A stretch of 64,000 bases of DNA from Bettongia penicillata ogilbyi (GCA_023548195.1 JAJHZJ010000421.1:975357-1039356), one strand, 5' to 3'; counted from the stretch's first letter, positions 11,095-23,822 are shown. Made by a program: numbers and translations. Notes: generated from the letters alone by a model not told the origin.

Positions 11095-12005
11095 GCAGAG
11101 TAAAATTAATCGATCCGTGGAGATGGGCAAGCATAGTCCCGGTCTTCAAATTGAAAAGCATAGACTTTTTAATTCAACAGCCTATGAGGTTGAATTTAAT
11201 TCCTCATCAAATTTTAGATTGCATTATCAAGTGTTATTAATTAGTGGATGACTTCTGAACATTTAGAAAGGTGATCCCCAGAGCTACCATGATATACTTA
11301 AGGACAGGATACTCAAGATTAACCATTTTTTGATCATGGAAAATGATATATACACTACTGCTTAAAGTCAGCAATATATTTGGCCAAATATCCCTTATGG
11401 AAAAGATGGAAATTTGTGAAAAGAGAGGGCAGAATAGTTAGTTTCTGATGATTTCCTGATTGGATCCTAAATGTAATTATTAATGGATTCATAAGAATCT
11501 GTAGAGAGGACTATAGTGAATTGCTCAAGATATTGGTCTTTGTTCTTGTTTTGTCCAACAGTTTTTACCAATGACTTGACATAGATGGGATGCTTATCAA
11601 AGTTGCAGATGACCCCAAGCTGGAAGTGATAGCAAAGATCCTTTATGATAGTTTAAGGGTTCAAAAAGATTTATATAGAATAGAATGACAGTGTTATGTT
11701 TAAAGTAAAGAATTGATTCAATAAGGGTAATTTTTTGGAAGGTTATTGTTGGCAATAATGTAAAAGCAGAAATTTTATACCATGTTGGACTTCCAGCAAA
11801 CAAAGAGTAATGATATCAGCTGAGCATATTAGTTTTTTCTGAAGAATAGTATATTTAGGCATATAAATTGCACACTTATTGGATAAAGAAGGCATCACTA
11901 AACAAAAGGCATCATGGTTAAAAGTATGAAGAAAGGCATGGTCGGAATGCAAGCTCAATATTGTTCAGTAATGTGATGTGACCTTTAAGGTCCCTTCTAC
12001 TTCTT
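11095..12005 (+). mobile_element. CR1/L3-type LINE, late ORF2 to 3' region
   Basis: The segment 'tttaccaatgacttgacata', 'gatgcttatcaaagttgcag' and 'atgaccccaagctgg' corresponds to the reverse-transcriptase C-terminal region of CR1/L3 elements (a phrase reading roughly FADD.KL). Farther on, 'gcaagctcaatattgttcag' and 'taatgtgatgtgacc' match the usual downstream part. All frames are broken. It runs into an inverted L1. Confidence 0.7.
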
Positions 12006-14226
12006 TTTTAAATACAACACCTAGTGTTTTATTTCTACCCCTCCCCCTATTATGTGTAAAACTAATTTTTGAAATTCTTTTTTTAAAGTTTTGAGTTCTA
12101 GATTTTATCCCTTCCTCCATTACCTCCTCTCCCTCCCTGAGATGCTAAGTAATCTCTTATATGTTGTGCATGTGTAATTAGGTAAAACATTTCCATATTA
12201 GTCATTTTTTGGGGAGGGAGCTTGAATAAAAAAAGAAGAAAGGAAGGAAGGAAGGAAAAAGGAAAGATGGAATAAAGGAAGGAAAGAAGAAAGAAAGAAA
12301 AAAAGAGAAAAATAATATGCTTGGTTCTGTATACAGACTCCATCAGTTCTTTTTCTAGAGGCAGGTAACACTTTTTCATCCTAAGTCCTTTGGGATTGTC
12401 TTGTATCATTGCATTACTGAGAACAGTTGTCATTCATGGTTGATCATCATACAGTATTGCTGTTACTGTGTGCAATGTTCTTTTGATTCTGTTTGTTTCG
12501 CTCTGAATTAGTTCATATAAGTCTTTCTAGATTCTTCTGAAACCATATTGCTCATCACTTCTCATAGCACAATAATATTCTATTACAATCATGCCACAAT
12601 TTGTTTAACCATCCTGCAATTGATGGGTATCCCCTCAATTTCTAATTCTTAGCCATCACAAAAAGAGTTGCTATAAATATTTTTGTAAAAGCAAGTTATT
12701 CTCCATCCCCTCTTTCTTTAAAAATCTATTTAGGGCAGGCCTGCACAATTTGTGGTCCACTGGTTGCTTATGGCTCTTATGATACTCCAATTGATTTCAG
12801 GCAGTGACATACAAAAAAATGTAGAGGAAAACATCCTTTGTATGTAGAAGATATTCTTTGATGGGCCCCAAGTTGTGCAGATATTCTTTAGGATACAGGC
12901 CTAATAGTGTCACTGCAGGATCAAAGTTTTATGGCCCATGGACATATTTACAAATTGCTCTCCGGAATGGTTTGATCAGTGTATAACTTCACCAACAGTG
13001 AATTGATGACTCAAATTTCACACATCTCCAAACGTTTATCATTTTCCATTTCTGTCATATTGCCAAATCTGATAGGTGTGAAGTAATATCTCTGAGTTTG
13101 ATTTTGCATTTCTCTAATCAACAGGGATTTAGAGCATTTTTTCATATGACAATACATGACTTGTATTTCTTTGTCTAAAAACTGCTTGTTCATATCCTTT
13201 GGCAATTTATCAGTTGGGGAATGAGTTGTATTCTTAACAAGTTGATTCAGTTCTCTATATATTTGATAAAGGAAGCTTTTTACAGGGATACTTGCCAGAG
13301 ATATTTTCCCTACTTTCTACTTTCCTTCTAATTTTGGTTGCATTGGTTTTGTTTGTGCAAAAATTTTTAATTTTACACCATTAAAATTATCCATTTTTTA
13401 TTTCCTAATGCTCTCCATATTTTGTTTGGCCCTAAATTCTTCCTACATCTATAGATCTGATAGATTAAACCATCCTTTGCATAGTCATTTACTACAATGT
13501 ATTATCTTCCCAATCTATTCCATGATCCATCACTCTTTTACTTAGCCAGTCCCAGATTGTTTTGATGATCGTTGCTCTGGATTTGATATCTGGTACAGAT
13601 AGGCTAGTTTCCTTTACATTTTTTCCATTTATTTCCTTGAATTCTTAACCTCTTGTCCTTCCAGATTTTTTTTGTTATTATTTTTTCTAGCTCTATAAAA
13701 TAATTTTTTGGTAGTTTGATTGGCATGGCACTGAATAAGTGGATTTAGGTAGAACTGTAATTTTTTCCACATTGACTTGGCCTATCCATGAATAATTAAT
13801 ATTTTTTCAATTGTTTGGATCTGACTTTATTTGCATGAGAATAATTGTGTTCATATAGTTCCTGGGTTTTGTCTTGACAGGTAGACTTCCAAGTATTTTA
13901 TGATGTTTACAGTTATTTCAAAGGAATTTCTCCTTTTTATCTCTTATTATTGGTCTTTGTTGATAATGTATAGAAATGTTGATGATTTGTGTGGGTTTAT
14001 TTTATATCCTTTGACTTTGCTAATTTGTAAATTATTTCAACTAGTTTTTAGTTGATTATCTAGGTTTCTCTAAATATACTATTATGTCACATGCAGAAGA
14101 TGACAAGTTTTGCTTCCTAATTGCTGATTTTAATTCCTTCAATTTCTTTTTTTCCCTCTTATTGCTATAATTATAATTTCTAGTACAATATTAAATAGTA
14201 GTGGTGATAAGAGGCATCCTTGTTTC
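12006..14226 (-). mobile_element. 5'-truncated L1, ORF2 C-terminal part and 3'UTR, inverted
   Basis: Read on the minus strand it is late L1 ORF2 plus the 3' end. On the plus strand the order is the 3'UTR purine/pyrimidine tract (12200-12310 GGAA repeats), then 'cattgcattactgagaaca', 'tgcatttctctaatcaacag', 'tgatttaga...ttttcatatgac' and 'ggcatggcactgaataag'. The last words, 'aatagtagtggtgataagag', are a well-known antisense L1 ORF2 segment. The frames are heavily degraded. The 5' truncation point abuts a probable solo LTR. Confidence 0.85.
12235..12315. repeat. GGAA/GAAA-rich simple repeat
   Basis: Purine repeat (AAGG, GAAA units) in the 3'UTR of the inverted L1. Confidence 0.8.
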
Positions 14227-14800
14227 TGATGGGGTTCAGAATCTGGGAACCTCCTTGAACTCCCCTTGAATCTTCCCACTTAATCTGCTCTTTCATACTG
14301 AAATCTGTTGCCCTTGGCCTAACCCAGCCCTCCATTGTCTGTTACCTCTGGATTGCCCCACTTCATTTCCACTCAAACTCTGCATTGTCTGATATCTCTC
14401 AATTGCCTCAAGCTGTTTCCCCCGCTTGATTACATCACTAGTTACCCCAGTCTCATCAATATCCTCCTTAGACCCTCCTCCCAGACTACTAGACCACCTC
14501 TAGATCTTTCCCAGGGACTTTCTTATAGAAGTTCCATCTCACCTCCTTGAAGATGCTCAGATTGAATCCAGCTCAGACTCTGTCTAGCTGAGATTCTATC
14601 TGACCCACTTATCAATACAAGCATCACAAAATGCTTAGGCTCCTTAAGAGTCAACCCAATATGGTGAACCTTTAATAAACTTTGCTTTACTTTGGCCAAA
14701 AGATGTCTTGAGTAGAATTTATTCAACAGGACCCAATGTATTCCTAATTTGTGGCCCCAAGCAACTCAAACTCCATGGTTCTCAGACCTCCAGCCAAACT
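14227..14800 (+). mobile_element. probable solo LTR of an endogenous retrovirus
   Basis: This GC-richer block begins TG and contains a pyrimidine-rich U3-like region with two related 50-bp units. 'cattgtctgttacctctg' at 14333 is echoed at 14383 by 'cattgtctgatatctctc'. A possible TATA-like 'cttatagaag' follows at 14522. A polyadenylation signal within 'cctttaataaactttgctt' near 14670 is followed by about 110-130 bases of R-U5-like sequence. No gag, pol or env flank it, so a solo LTR is the simplest reading. No clean flanking duplication was found and the ends are uncertain. Confidence 0.5.
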
Positions 14801-14814
14801 AAAACAAGGTTTAT

Positions 14815-14890
14815 TGAGCATCACATTGTATAGCACTCAACACAATATCTGTCACATAGTAAGTGCTAAATAAACGTTATTCGTTATTAT
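14815..14890 (+). mobile_element. L2 LINE 3' terminus
   Basis: 'gcactcaacacaatatctgtcacatagtaagtgctaaataaacg' is the terminal L2 phrase, quoted in parts: 'cacatagtaagtgct' and 'aaataaacgtta'. Confidence 0.75.
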
Positions 14891-14892
14891 TA

Positions 14893-15025
14893 TTTTCTGG
14901 AGCACTGAGAGGTTAAGTGACTTAACCAGAAAGACATCATCAACATGTGTCAGAAGTGAGACTTGAACTTAGGTCTTCCTAGAATCAAATCAAACTCTAA
15001 CCATTATGCATAGCTGTCTTTCTTT
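14893..15025 (-). mobile_element. MIR SINE
   Basis: Reverse-complement CORE 'gaggttaagtgacttaacc' and B-box side 'gacttgaacttaggtcttcc', ending 'aactctaaccattatgcata'. Confidence 0.8.
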
Positions 15026-16325
15026 AACTCTAAGCTCTCCAAAAATATAACTGTGGATCTCACTTCTCTAAAATTTATTTTCTATGTCAGTCCCCAAGGA
15101 TTATAGGTTCATAATATAGGAGGCAAGTTTCCATATGTAGTTAGAAGTAATCTTACAATTTCTAAGCTACAAACTATAAAGCTATTTCAGGCATAGTGAG
15201 TGTTCTCCTGCTGGGCCAAGAGTACTGGCAACATATGGATTAAAGCAAAGTATTCAGCATCAAAAGGAGGAAATAACATAATCAAAATGGTGAAGGAGAA
15301 CATTCACATTTATCTCAAATTCAAATTTGTTTATCAAAACTTCCTTCTGACCTAAATTGAAAAATTTCTCCTACATATGAAAAGACTTAGATTACCTCTA
15401 TCTAGTGTGTGTGTCATCACAACTTTCAGGGGTGTTAATGAAACTTATGTAAGTGTATGAGAAGAAAATAGGCACTGAATTATTTATAAAGGTGAACAGT
15501 GCAGAAGTGTAAGGAAACAGAATGAATTGGAAGATGGTGCTAAAATATGGAGCTGTTGTCTAGGATTCCTAATCAGCTAGTTGATTAATAAGCCTCCATA
15601 ATCATCTGATGATGTCTGTTCCCTCTCCAGGATGGATACATAATTTGGAGGTCTGCATGCCTAATTTGTTTTACCATGTATGGAAATAGCTTTATTTGTC
15701 ACATTTATGACTTTCTTAAGAAATAAGCATGCATGGAAAATTGAAGCAGATATATGTTATAAATCATCAGGGTAGGAAAGAACAAATATATGTCCTAAAA
15801 AGAGCCATGGTTTATTCCATCTCTAAGTTACTGAATGCTTAAACAAAATTTCACAACTCATCCTTATAAACAAGGTGATGTGACAGAAGAAAAGGAGCTA
15901 CAGGTTGGAGATCCTCAGGCAACTTAGATCGGTGCATATGGTACATCATTACCAGCCTGATTTTAATAGAGTTTTAGAGCCTTAAATTTCACATCACAGT
16001 TGGTGCCGATATGCATTTTACTGTTATTGCCTTTCCTTTGCCAAGTAAACATAATTGATGGTCTTAGTGGATTTACAGTCTTTAGAGCAGTGTCTATTTT
16101 TAACACTAGTTCCTATTTTTGTGAATTTTCCCACCTATCTTATGCCATAAACTTTGTATCTTCTCCAGCATCTACAATTTTTCAAACATTTACATTGAAA
16201 TCAATAGGAGAATTCATTCTTTACATTTAAGATCAAGTTGATATTTAATTCATAAATCCCTTTCAGGTTGGATTCTTCAATCTGTCACATATTAGTGAGA
16301 TTCCTTCAAATAATGTATGGTTTCA
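15026..16325. other. unassigned DNA, one candidate conserved stretch
   Basis: No gene or clear repeat. The part 15550-15760 has a non-repetitive, homeodomain-site-like composition (TTGATTAAT, TAATCAT, CATAATTTG) and could be conserved regulatory DNA; this is a weak inference from texture alone. Confidence 0.35.
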
Positions 16326-16334
16326 GCAATGTGC

Positions 16335-16520
16335 AAAATCATTCTATGGAGAGACTGCTGACTTGAGAGTCAGAGGACCTAGATTTAAATCCAAACTGTG
16401 TCACTTGCTCTCTGTGTGACCTTGGATAAATAACCTCACTTTCTTGTCTCAGTTTCCTCATTGATAAAAGGAAATGGTTAGATAATCCCTAAGTTTCCTT
16501 CCAGCTCTAAGCTATATGTG
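16335..16520 (+). mobile_element. MIR SINE
   Basis: 'cttgagagtcagaggaccta', 'gatttaaatccaaactgtg', 'ctctgtgtgaccttgga' and 'cagtttcctcattgataaa' follow in MIR order, ending 'ccttccagctctaagctat'. Confidence 0.9.
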
Positions 16521-17035
16521 TGTGAAAGGTACAATACTATTGACAATACCTTCATATGAGTTTCTATGGCCAAAATATTAATCATTCACTAACCAACTCC
16601 TCTGGTGATAAACCTGTCCAAACATAGCTGAGCTGATTGAATGACAGATAAGTATTTAATGAAGCTTGTGCTCAAAGTCTTTCCAGTTTGGCTTAAAGTA
16701 CTTTATAAATTTGAATTACTTTTATTATCTCACTATCACCTGAGTGGAAGTCCATTATACTTCAGGATAGCTTTAATTTTTAGCAAGTTTTTTCCATATA
16801 CTGAGTCAAAATATGCTATCTTTTAACTTTGAAGTACCCATCTTGCTAAGTTCTACTTCCTGGAGACCAAGAAGTTTAATTCACAACAAAATTCCTGTCT
16901 AGCAGGAGCTAATATATTCTTTAAAATTTCAAATCAAATTCAATGAACATGTTGTAACTAACTTCATGGACAGCGAACTGAGATTTCCATTGTTTACATG
17001 ACATAGGACCAGCCCTAATAAGTTTGTAGTGTAAG
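16521..17035. other. unassigned DNA
   Basis: No gene or repeat recognised. Confidence 0.4.
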
Positions 17036-17039
17036 AAGT

Positions 17040-17150
17040 TAACCTCAGAGCCAAGAAGACTTGTGTTCAAACCTCACATCTAACAGAGTGTGTGTGATTT
17101 TAGAAGTCACTTAACCTTTCAGTGTTCTAAGCCAATGATGTCAAATTGAG
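17040..17150 (+). mobile_element. old tRNA/CORE SINE fragment
   Basis: 'ctcagagccaagaagact', 'gtgttcaaacctcacatct' (B box) and 'gaagtcacttaacctttcagtg' (CORE) occur in order. Confidence 0.7.
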
Positions 17151-18235
17151 ATAGCAGATAGTCGTGACTTAGAAAACCATACACTGATATGATCTGTATT
17201 GAATCATATCTTTATTTTGTTAAGTATTTCCCAATGACATTTTAAGCTGGTTTGGCTAGCATTGAGAGTGTTCTACACCACTCATCAATACCTTGTCAAC
17301 ACCTATGCTCTAGACAATATTCTAATACTCATAAAAAGTAGCAAATTGCATTACTTGAGGAAGTTATCTTACCCAGGTGTTCCCTATACCAGTGACATTC
17401 AAGGTCGAATTCCTTCCCCTTCCCTTGTCCCCCATACCAGTCCCTACCTCTAGAATACAAATGCTCAGATTCAAGATATCAAGATGTCATATTTTTCATT
17501 ACTAATATATTAATCAATATACACACAGAAGAATGCAGGATATAGTTTATTAATTTCCTTCTTTATTCCTATAATTTCCCCATTAAAAGTTTATTTTAGT
17601 AAATAATGAAAGAATATGATTTTTAGTTTCTTAATATGAAGGTCTCAAGAGTTCTTCATAGAATTTCTATCTATTCTGACCTCTCAGTTTGAAAGTTTCT
17701 TTGCCTTTTGAGTGGTAATGAGAAAAAAACAGACTACTAATGCCTTCTAAAGAACTTTTTTTCATCTTTTATTGACAAAATTGTGAATATGACCCAATAA
17801 TTTCCTGTACTGCCTTAGTGTATATGTGAATATATATGGAGCAGAGGGTAGGGACAAGAGTGGAATCTCAGTAGTAAAATAAAAAGATATTTTTGTTTGT
17901 TCATTTTGTAATAACCAAAATACTAGGGAGATCTTTATAAAATGTACATGTAGGAATCAGAATTTAAAATTAAAATTTACTGTTCAATTCAGTAGCTGTG
18001 GATTTGTGATATTCTTAAGTCAGGAATGAAACCAAATAAGTTTTTTTTCCCATGGAATTCCAGTTCAAATGGATAGCTAAATTATATAGTAAATCCATAC
18101 TTTACAAGATCCTTAAAGAATGACACTATAGTCATCACCCTTACATTCAAAATAAAGTTCATGTGCTGTGAGAAATTTCGGAAATCTTGCATGACATTTC
18201 ATTATTAATCCTCAAGCACATCTTAAATGCAGACA
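17151..18235. other. unassigned AT-rich DNA
   Basis: No gene or repeat recognised over about 1.1 kb. Confidence 0.4.
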
Positions 18236-18239
18236 TGAT

Positions 18240-18496
18240 TAAGCCATCATCATCATTAGCGTCATCAATATTTGTGTGCCTGTGATGTAGAGTACACTTT
18301 GCTTGACATTGTAGATACAAAAACTTATGAAACATAAGTCTACTCTAAAGTGATTACAATCTGTTGGGGAGGTAGAACATATATGTAAAAAATGAAAGGC
18401 AACAATGCAAGATAACCAATGCCAAGTACTTATAAGTGCCCTAGAGATTCAGAGGAGGGAGAAAGTTAAGGGTGAGGGTCATGAAGAAATAGGTAT
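18240..18496 (+). repeat. ancient interspersed repeat, left part (interrupted)
   Basis: 'cattgtagatacaaaaactt', 'tctactctaaagtgattaca' and 'atctgttggggaggtagaaca' resemble an old mammalian repeat of the 'lasting transport of ... lines' type seen elsewhere here. It continues at 19266 after the inserted HAL1 tail. Family not named. Confidence 0.5.
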
Positions 18497-19252
18497 AATT
18501 GGGAGAATAAAGGGAGAAATGGAATGGGGCAAATTATCTCTCAAAAAAGAGGCAAGTAAATGACTTTTCAGTGGAGGGAAAAAGTGGGGAGGTGAGAGAA
18601 AAAACATGAAGCTTACTCTCATCACATTGGACTAAAAGAAGGAATAAAATGCACACTCATTTTGGTAGGAAAACCTAGCTTACAATACAGGAAAGTGGGG
18701 GAGAAGGGGATAAGCAGGGTGGGGGGGATGATGGAAGGGAGGGCAGTGGGAGGAGGAAGCAGTTAGAAGTCAACACTCTAGGGGAGAGACAGGATCAAAA
18801 GAAAGAATAGAAGAAATGGGCGGCAGGGTAGGATGGAGGGAAATATAGTTAGTCTTACACAACATGACTATTATTGAAGCCATTTGCAAAACTTCACAGA
18901 TATGGCCTATATTGAATTGCTTGCCTTCCCAAAGGGAATGAGTGGGGAGGAAGGGAGGAAGAGAAATTGAAACTCAAAGTTTTAGGAACAACTGTTGAGT
19001 ATTGTTCTTACAACTAGGAAATAAGAAATACAAGTAATGGGGTATAGAAAGTTATCTTGCCCTACAGGACAAAAGAAAAGATGGGGTTAAGAGAAGGGAG
19101 GGATGTTAGAAGGGAGGGCAGATTGGTAATAGGGGTAATTAGAACGCTCGGCATTTTGGGGTAGGGGGAGGGGAGAAATGGGGAGAAAATTTGGAACCCA
19201 AAATTTTGTGGAAATGAATGTTGGAAACTTAAATAAATTAATTTAAAAAAAA
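18497..19252 (+). mobile_element. 5'-truncated HAL1, 3' tail only
   Basis: Collinear with the tails of the full HAL1 copies ('ggaatggggcaaattatctc', 'gacttttcagtggaggg', 'ataaaatgcacactcatttt', 'gaaaattttgtgg'), ending in an A-rich tail. It is flanked by a perfect 13-bp duplication AAGAAATAGGTAT (18484-18496 and 19253-19265), the mark of target-primed insertion. There is no coding part. Confidence 0.92.
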
Positions 19253-19265
19253 AAGAAATAGGTAT

Positions 19266-19365
19266 GGTAAGAAAGCATCCCAAATAGACGACAGGCTGGA
19301 ATGCAGGAATGATTAATATTGATTTAATAAAATGGACTCAAGGGGAGAAATATGAGAGAAGTATT
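19266..19365 (+). repeat. ancient interspersed repeat, right part
   Basis: Probable continuation of the repeat that ends at 18496, judged from its position next to the duplication and its similar texture. Confidence 0.35.
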
Positions 19366-19439
19366 AGAGAGATAATCAGTGGCATTATTTGTGAAAGACA
19401 TATTTCTTAATAAGACATTTATAATTTAGATGATCACAG

Positions 19440-19600
19440 AAAAATTTAGTAGATTTAGAAATGGATGGGTTGTTAAAGGTATTTTAGACCAAATGATGTT
19501 CAAGGTGTCACATGCACTAAATAGTATAGCCAGGATTAGAACCTAAATCCAAGGCCTGCAAATCCATTGCTCTTTCCACAAATCAGAGATGAGAGAATCC
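19440..19600 (-). mobile_element. diverged MIR SINE fragment
   Basis: 'atagccaggattagaaccta' and 'aaatccattgctctttccac' read as reverse MIR. The CORE is poorly preserved. Confidence 0.5.
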
Positions 19601-22300
19601 ATCCTATTTTGATGCTATATTACACCTCAATTATGAAGGTTATGATTTCAATTTTTTAACCACTTTTCCAGGTAAAGCTAGTCAACACAGCCCAAGCTGG
19701 AGTTTAAGTGAATTTTGTTCATATTAATGTAGAGATCCTCTTCTTCATTTATACTAGTTTAAAACATAAAGCTCAGTAATTACCACTTTACACATAGGTA
19801 AAATATGACAGCTACCATAAGAGGATACTTAGTAATTTAAAAAAACAGCCACACAGCGGAGATAGTCTAGAGTGGCTCATAAAGTCCTAAGAAAATCACC
19901 CAACACTAAAGTGCAAATATAAAATGTTTGACTGAAATTCTCAAGAGTTCATGGGGGAAAATTAAACAGGCAGACTTTTGTTTGGACACGGAAGGGTGCT
20001 TCTGACTGAGATTTTAGCAAGTTTATACACATGTTCGCTGTGAGAGGGAGATGTCCGAGAGATTTAAATGAATTATTAGATAGGGAAAAGAGTTTCAACT
20101 GAAAACCAGCCAAGAAATAAATAAAACACTGTCATACATAGATGGGCAGAGGAAGTAATAAAAGTTTAGTAGGTTTAGCATGCCAGGGATCAATAGCAAT
20201 ATAATTTTTATCAGTCAATATGAGAAATCAGATCAAATATTAAAAGACTTAGTAAGCCAATAGGTTAATACAACCAAACATACATTTTATGCATGTAGAC
20301 TGAATGAATCCTCAAATATACATTTTAACCATTTTAGTCTCTAATAATAGTATTTTCAACATTTTCTCTAAATACATGACAAAAATCAAACTTGCATTAA
20401 ACTTTTGCAGTACTTAGGGCTTCTTTCTTCCATGTACCTACCCCTCAGAGTTACCCCAAGTTCCAGTGTTTTATGGGGCAAAATACTCTTTACACTATAG
20501 TTCATGAGCTCCCACTCCTATGTTACTTTTATTAATCAAGCAGAACACAGTTTTAAATAAAGACATTTATTAAATGTCACAGTAACAAAAACAACAATAG
20601 AACATTGTCCCACTCCCAAAGACTTTATACTCTTCAACAAAAGACACGTCTTCAAAGAGATAAGTAGAAATTGATAGGAATCACATAGAGATACACACAA
20701 AGAGATCACATGTTTTCAGAGAATTAACTTGGAACAGGGTATATATAATGAACACATACGCCCAGAGTGAACATATGGAGAGGTTATTCATCCTTCCCAA
20801 GCAGCAAAGCTACTGATAGTGAGTCACTAAGTAAAAAGTCATTTGGGTCTTCTTCCTTCCAAAGGTTGTTCTCCAATGCTTCTCCCCAGGCTTCTTATCG
20901 TCTCCACCCCCTGCCCAGTATCATATCTTCCCTCCCCAGTTGATCTGTACTTCTTCTTTTCTAATTAACTAAAAACCTATCTGGCACCCACCAAGTGTTA
21001 TGGTTAGCAAACCTCCCACCTGTATAGGGTTACAACCCTGCCAGCTCTTTTGGTGACCCCCACTATACACTTGGTGTTCTTTGGAGCAATATTCCTTTCC
21101 CTTGAAGAGGGGGGCTACTATAATTATTTGCCTCCTATTCTGCTTCAACTAATGTGCAGTATTCAAGACCGTCAAATACTTACATTCGCTGATATTGCTA
21201 TAGTTCAGCCCTTTGCTGCTTTCTCAGTTATTGGCTATGAACTGTTTTCCCTCAAATAGCTAGCATGCACAAGGTAATGAACAAATCCTGAGACTACAAT
21301 TACCTTTACCCTTGAAGTCTTCTTTTTAATTGTTCTTCCTTACTGGAACTTCACTGACTCTCAGGTGAATGTTTATTGAACTTATGGCCAGAAACTCACT
21401 TTAATTTTAACTCTTTATCCATACCACCTCTATTCCCAAGGGTTCTACTTCTTGAAATAGATAGGGATCTGAGTGAAATTGTGGTGAAGAATTTGTATAA
21501 CCAAATAAACGCACATACACACACACACACAGAGCATATTCTTCTTTTCCATACAAATGACAGAAGTTTAGCTTAGCTACAGAAGACTGAAATGTCAGAC
21601 AATCTTTGTTGTCAAAGTCAACAATTTTTTCAAGATTTTTAATTTATAAACAGAGAGACAGACAGACAGACTTGGACAAGGACCCTACCATCCTATAAAA
21701 ATATAGTGATCTCTCTGGGACAAAAAGGAGAAGATAAGGCGGCAGTATAGAGAGGCAAGAGGTAACAGGATGTGAGTGCAGAGGACCGAAGCCTCTTTGG
21801 AGAACCAAGGATCAGAAGGAATAAAGAGATACATGCCATGCAATAAGGGCCTATGTGAATGAAGACAGAGGGGCCATGGTGGAGATGATGGGACCATGTG
21901 GGGCTTCTGAAGTCATTCTACAGATGTATAGAAGGAGTATACATCATATGAATTGATAAAAGACAGAAGATATCATTGTACAAACACTAAAGGGAAATGG
22001 GTAGCTGAGACAAGTTCCCACAGTGAATTTTTGAAGGGAGTGAGTAGTAGGGAAATGAATTTTCCTAACCAGGAATGGGATTTCAGGATGTTCATGATCC
22101 AGGGTCCTAGGAGCCTAAAAGTCAAAGCATAGGTGACAGAGCAGGAACATGAAGACAATTTAGAAGAAGATAAATTCACCCAGCTTGGCTCACCCAAGCT
22201 GGAGAGAGCCCAAGTTGATCAAAACTCAAGAGTCCCTCAACAAGAAATCAATTGATTCTCTCTATGGTCTCTCAACATCCATATATAATGTAGGTAAAGC
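19601..22300. other. unassigned DNA
   Basis: About 2.7 kb with no repeat I can name. It includes a CA run (21510-21532), a GACA run (21655-21672) and a compositionally distinct part at 20520-21250 ('ttaaataaagacatttattaaa', then C-rich DNA) that could be an old antisense LTR or element, unproven. The 60-75-codon open frames show no coding signature. Confidence 0.4.
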
Positions 22301-22304
22301 ATTC

Positions 22305-22570
22305 ATTTGGAACAGATGAGTAGCACAGTGACTAGAGCAAAGGGTCTGATATCAGCAAGGTCTGAGTTTGAATCTAACCTGAATCTCTTATTCTGTGTGA
22401 CCCTAGGCAAATCACTTAAGGGCTGTTTGCCTGAGTTACCTTATGTGAAAAATAGGGATGATAAAAAATATCTCCCAAGGTTGTTGTGAGGATAAAAAGA
22501 TACAGTAACTGTAAAGTGTTTAGCATAGCACTTGACCTATAATGAGCACTATATAAATATTATCTATTGC
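22305..22570 (+). mobile_element. MIR SINE, near full length
   Basis: 'gtagcacagtgactagagca', 'gtctgagtttgaatctaacc', 'ctgtgtgaccctaggcaaat' and 'tcccaaggttgttgtgaggat' with 'gagcactatataaatatt' give the full MIR order including its 3' end. Confidence 0.92.
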
Positions 22571-23115
22571 TATTACTTTATATTTGTATTTTCTTTAAGA
22601 CATTTGTTCATAAGGATGTAATGTCTGAAATCAACTTGAAAAGATATTTCCAAATTTTCTTCAGAGCTTTAATTGTCATGGTACCATGTATTCATTCATG
22701 TTTAATATAAGAATGTTGGTAACTACTTAACACATAACATTAAGATTGATAGAGTGAAAGAAAGCACTAATGCTAAAGAACTATTGAAATCTGTCAGATT
22801 TATGAATCACTTGAAAAATGGCAGGTCTTTCAGGAGTATTGTTTTTCTATCTGAATAGTGTGAGTGGTAACCTATGAAACCAATATATACTAATATATAT
22901 TATGAACTGCATGTACATGTGACAAAAGGTTAGTAGATATCAACCTCTTTATATGTTACAAATTAGTCGGGGAAATGGGGGGAGTGGAGTACATTCAACT
23001 AGTTCTTCATCTGAGATATCTAAGTAAAATATCCAACTTAGATCAAAGGTTGTGATTACATACTCACATCAGATGTAAAGTTTGAAACAGCTTCTAAACC
23101 ATAATGTTTTACTTT
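22571..23115. other. unassigned DNA
   Basis: No gene or repeat recognised. Confidence 0.4.
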
Positions 23116-23117
23116 AA

Positions 23118-23310
23118 TATTTATGTGTGGCAGAGTGGAGAGAATAATACATTTGAAAATAGAAGGATTGGCTTGAATCCTGAATATTCCGCTTATTGTA
23201 TGACCTTGGGTTATTCACTTAAGGTCTTCTAAACTTCAGTTTTCTCATAGGTAAAAGCAGAGGGTTAAACTAGATGATCTCTGAATTCCTTTCCATTTTT
23301 CAATTCCTAA
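23118..23310 (+). mobile_element. MIR SINE
   Basis: 'gattggcttgaatcctgaat', 'tgtatgaccttgggttattc', 'ttcagttttctcataggtaa' and 'aaactagatgatctctgaat' follow in MIR order. Confidence 0.85.
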
Positions 23311-23569
23311 TAAGTGACTAGACGTTAGAATCCTTTGAGACATATGGCATCGCAGATGCATATTCTGAGAAAGGTCTTTATGATTTGATCTTTATTTTGC
23401 CTCTATTTTATTAAACTGCTGTTGTAATTTTCTAATGGGAGAAAATAAATCATCTTTCCATGTCTCAAATTAGATATAAAGAAATCTGTGAAGAATATAA
23501 GGAGTATTTCAAAAATCTAAGTGCTGTATCAAAAAACTAAGGCTTAAGTCTACATAAAGACTTACTTTT

Positions 23570-23822
23570 GTTCTGTCATTTTCAGTCATGACCAATTCTT
23601 CATGACTCCATTTTGGGTTTTATTGCCAAAGATAGCGGAAAGGTTTGTTATCTCCTTCTCTAGTTATTTTACAGATGAAGAAATTGAGAGAAACAGAATT
23701 ACATGACCCCCAAGTCACATAGCAAGTAAGTTATTGAGGCCAGATAAGAATTCAGGAAGATGAGTCTTCCTGACTCAAAGTCTGGCACTCCATCTATCCA
23801 CTGAACTATCCAACTGTCCCAT
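23570..23822 (-). mobile_element. marsupial CORE-SINE, inverted
   Basis: On the plus strand: 'cagtcatgaccaattcttca', 'gggttttattgccaaagata', 'gtcacatagcaagtaagtta' (reverse CORE), 'aagaattcaggaagatgagt' (reverse B box), ending 'tctatccactgaactatcca' (reverse head). The same element type lies in plus orientation at 39785. Confidence 0.88.

Noticed and set aside
20520..21250. antisense ERV LTR
   Set aside because: Suggestive T-rich start and C-rich body, but no defined ends, duplication or internal retroviral sequence, so left unassigned.
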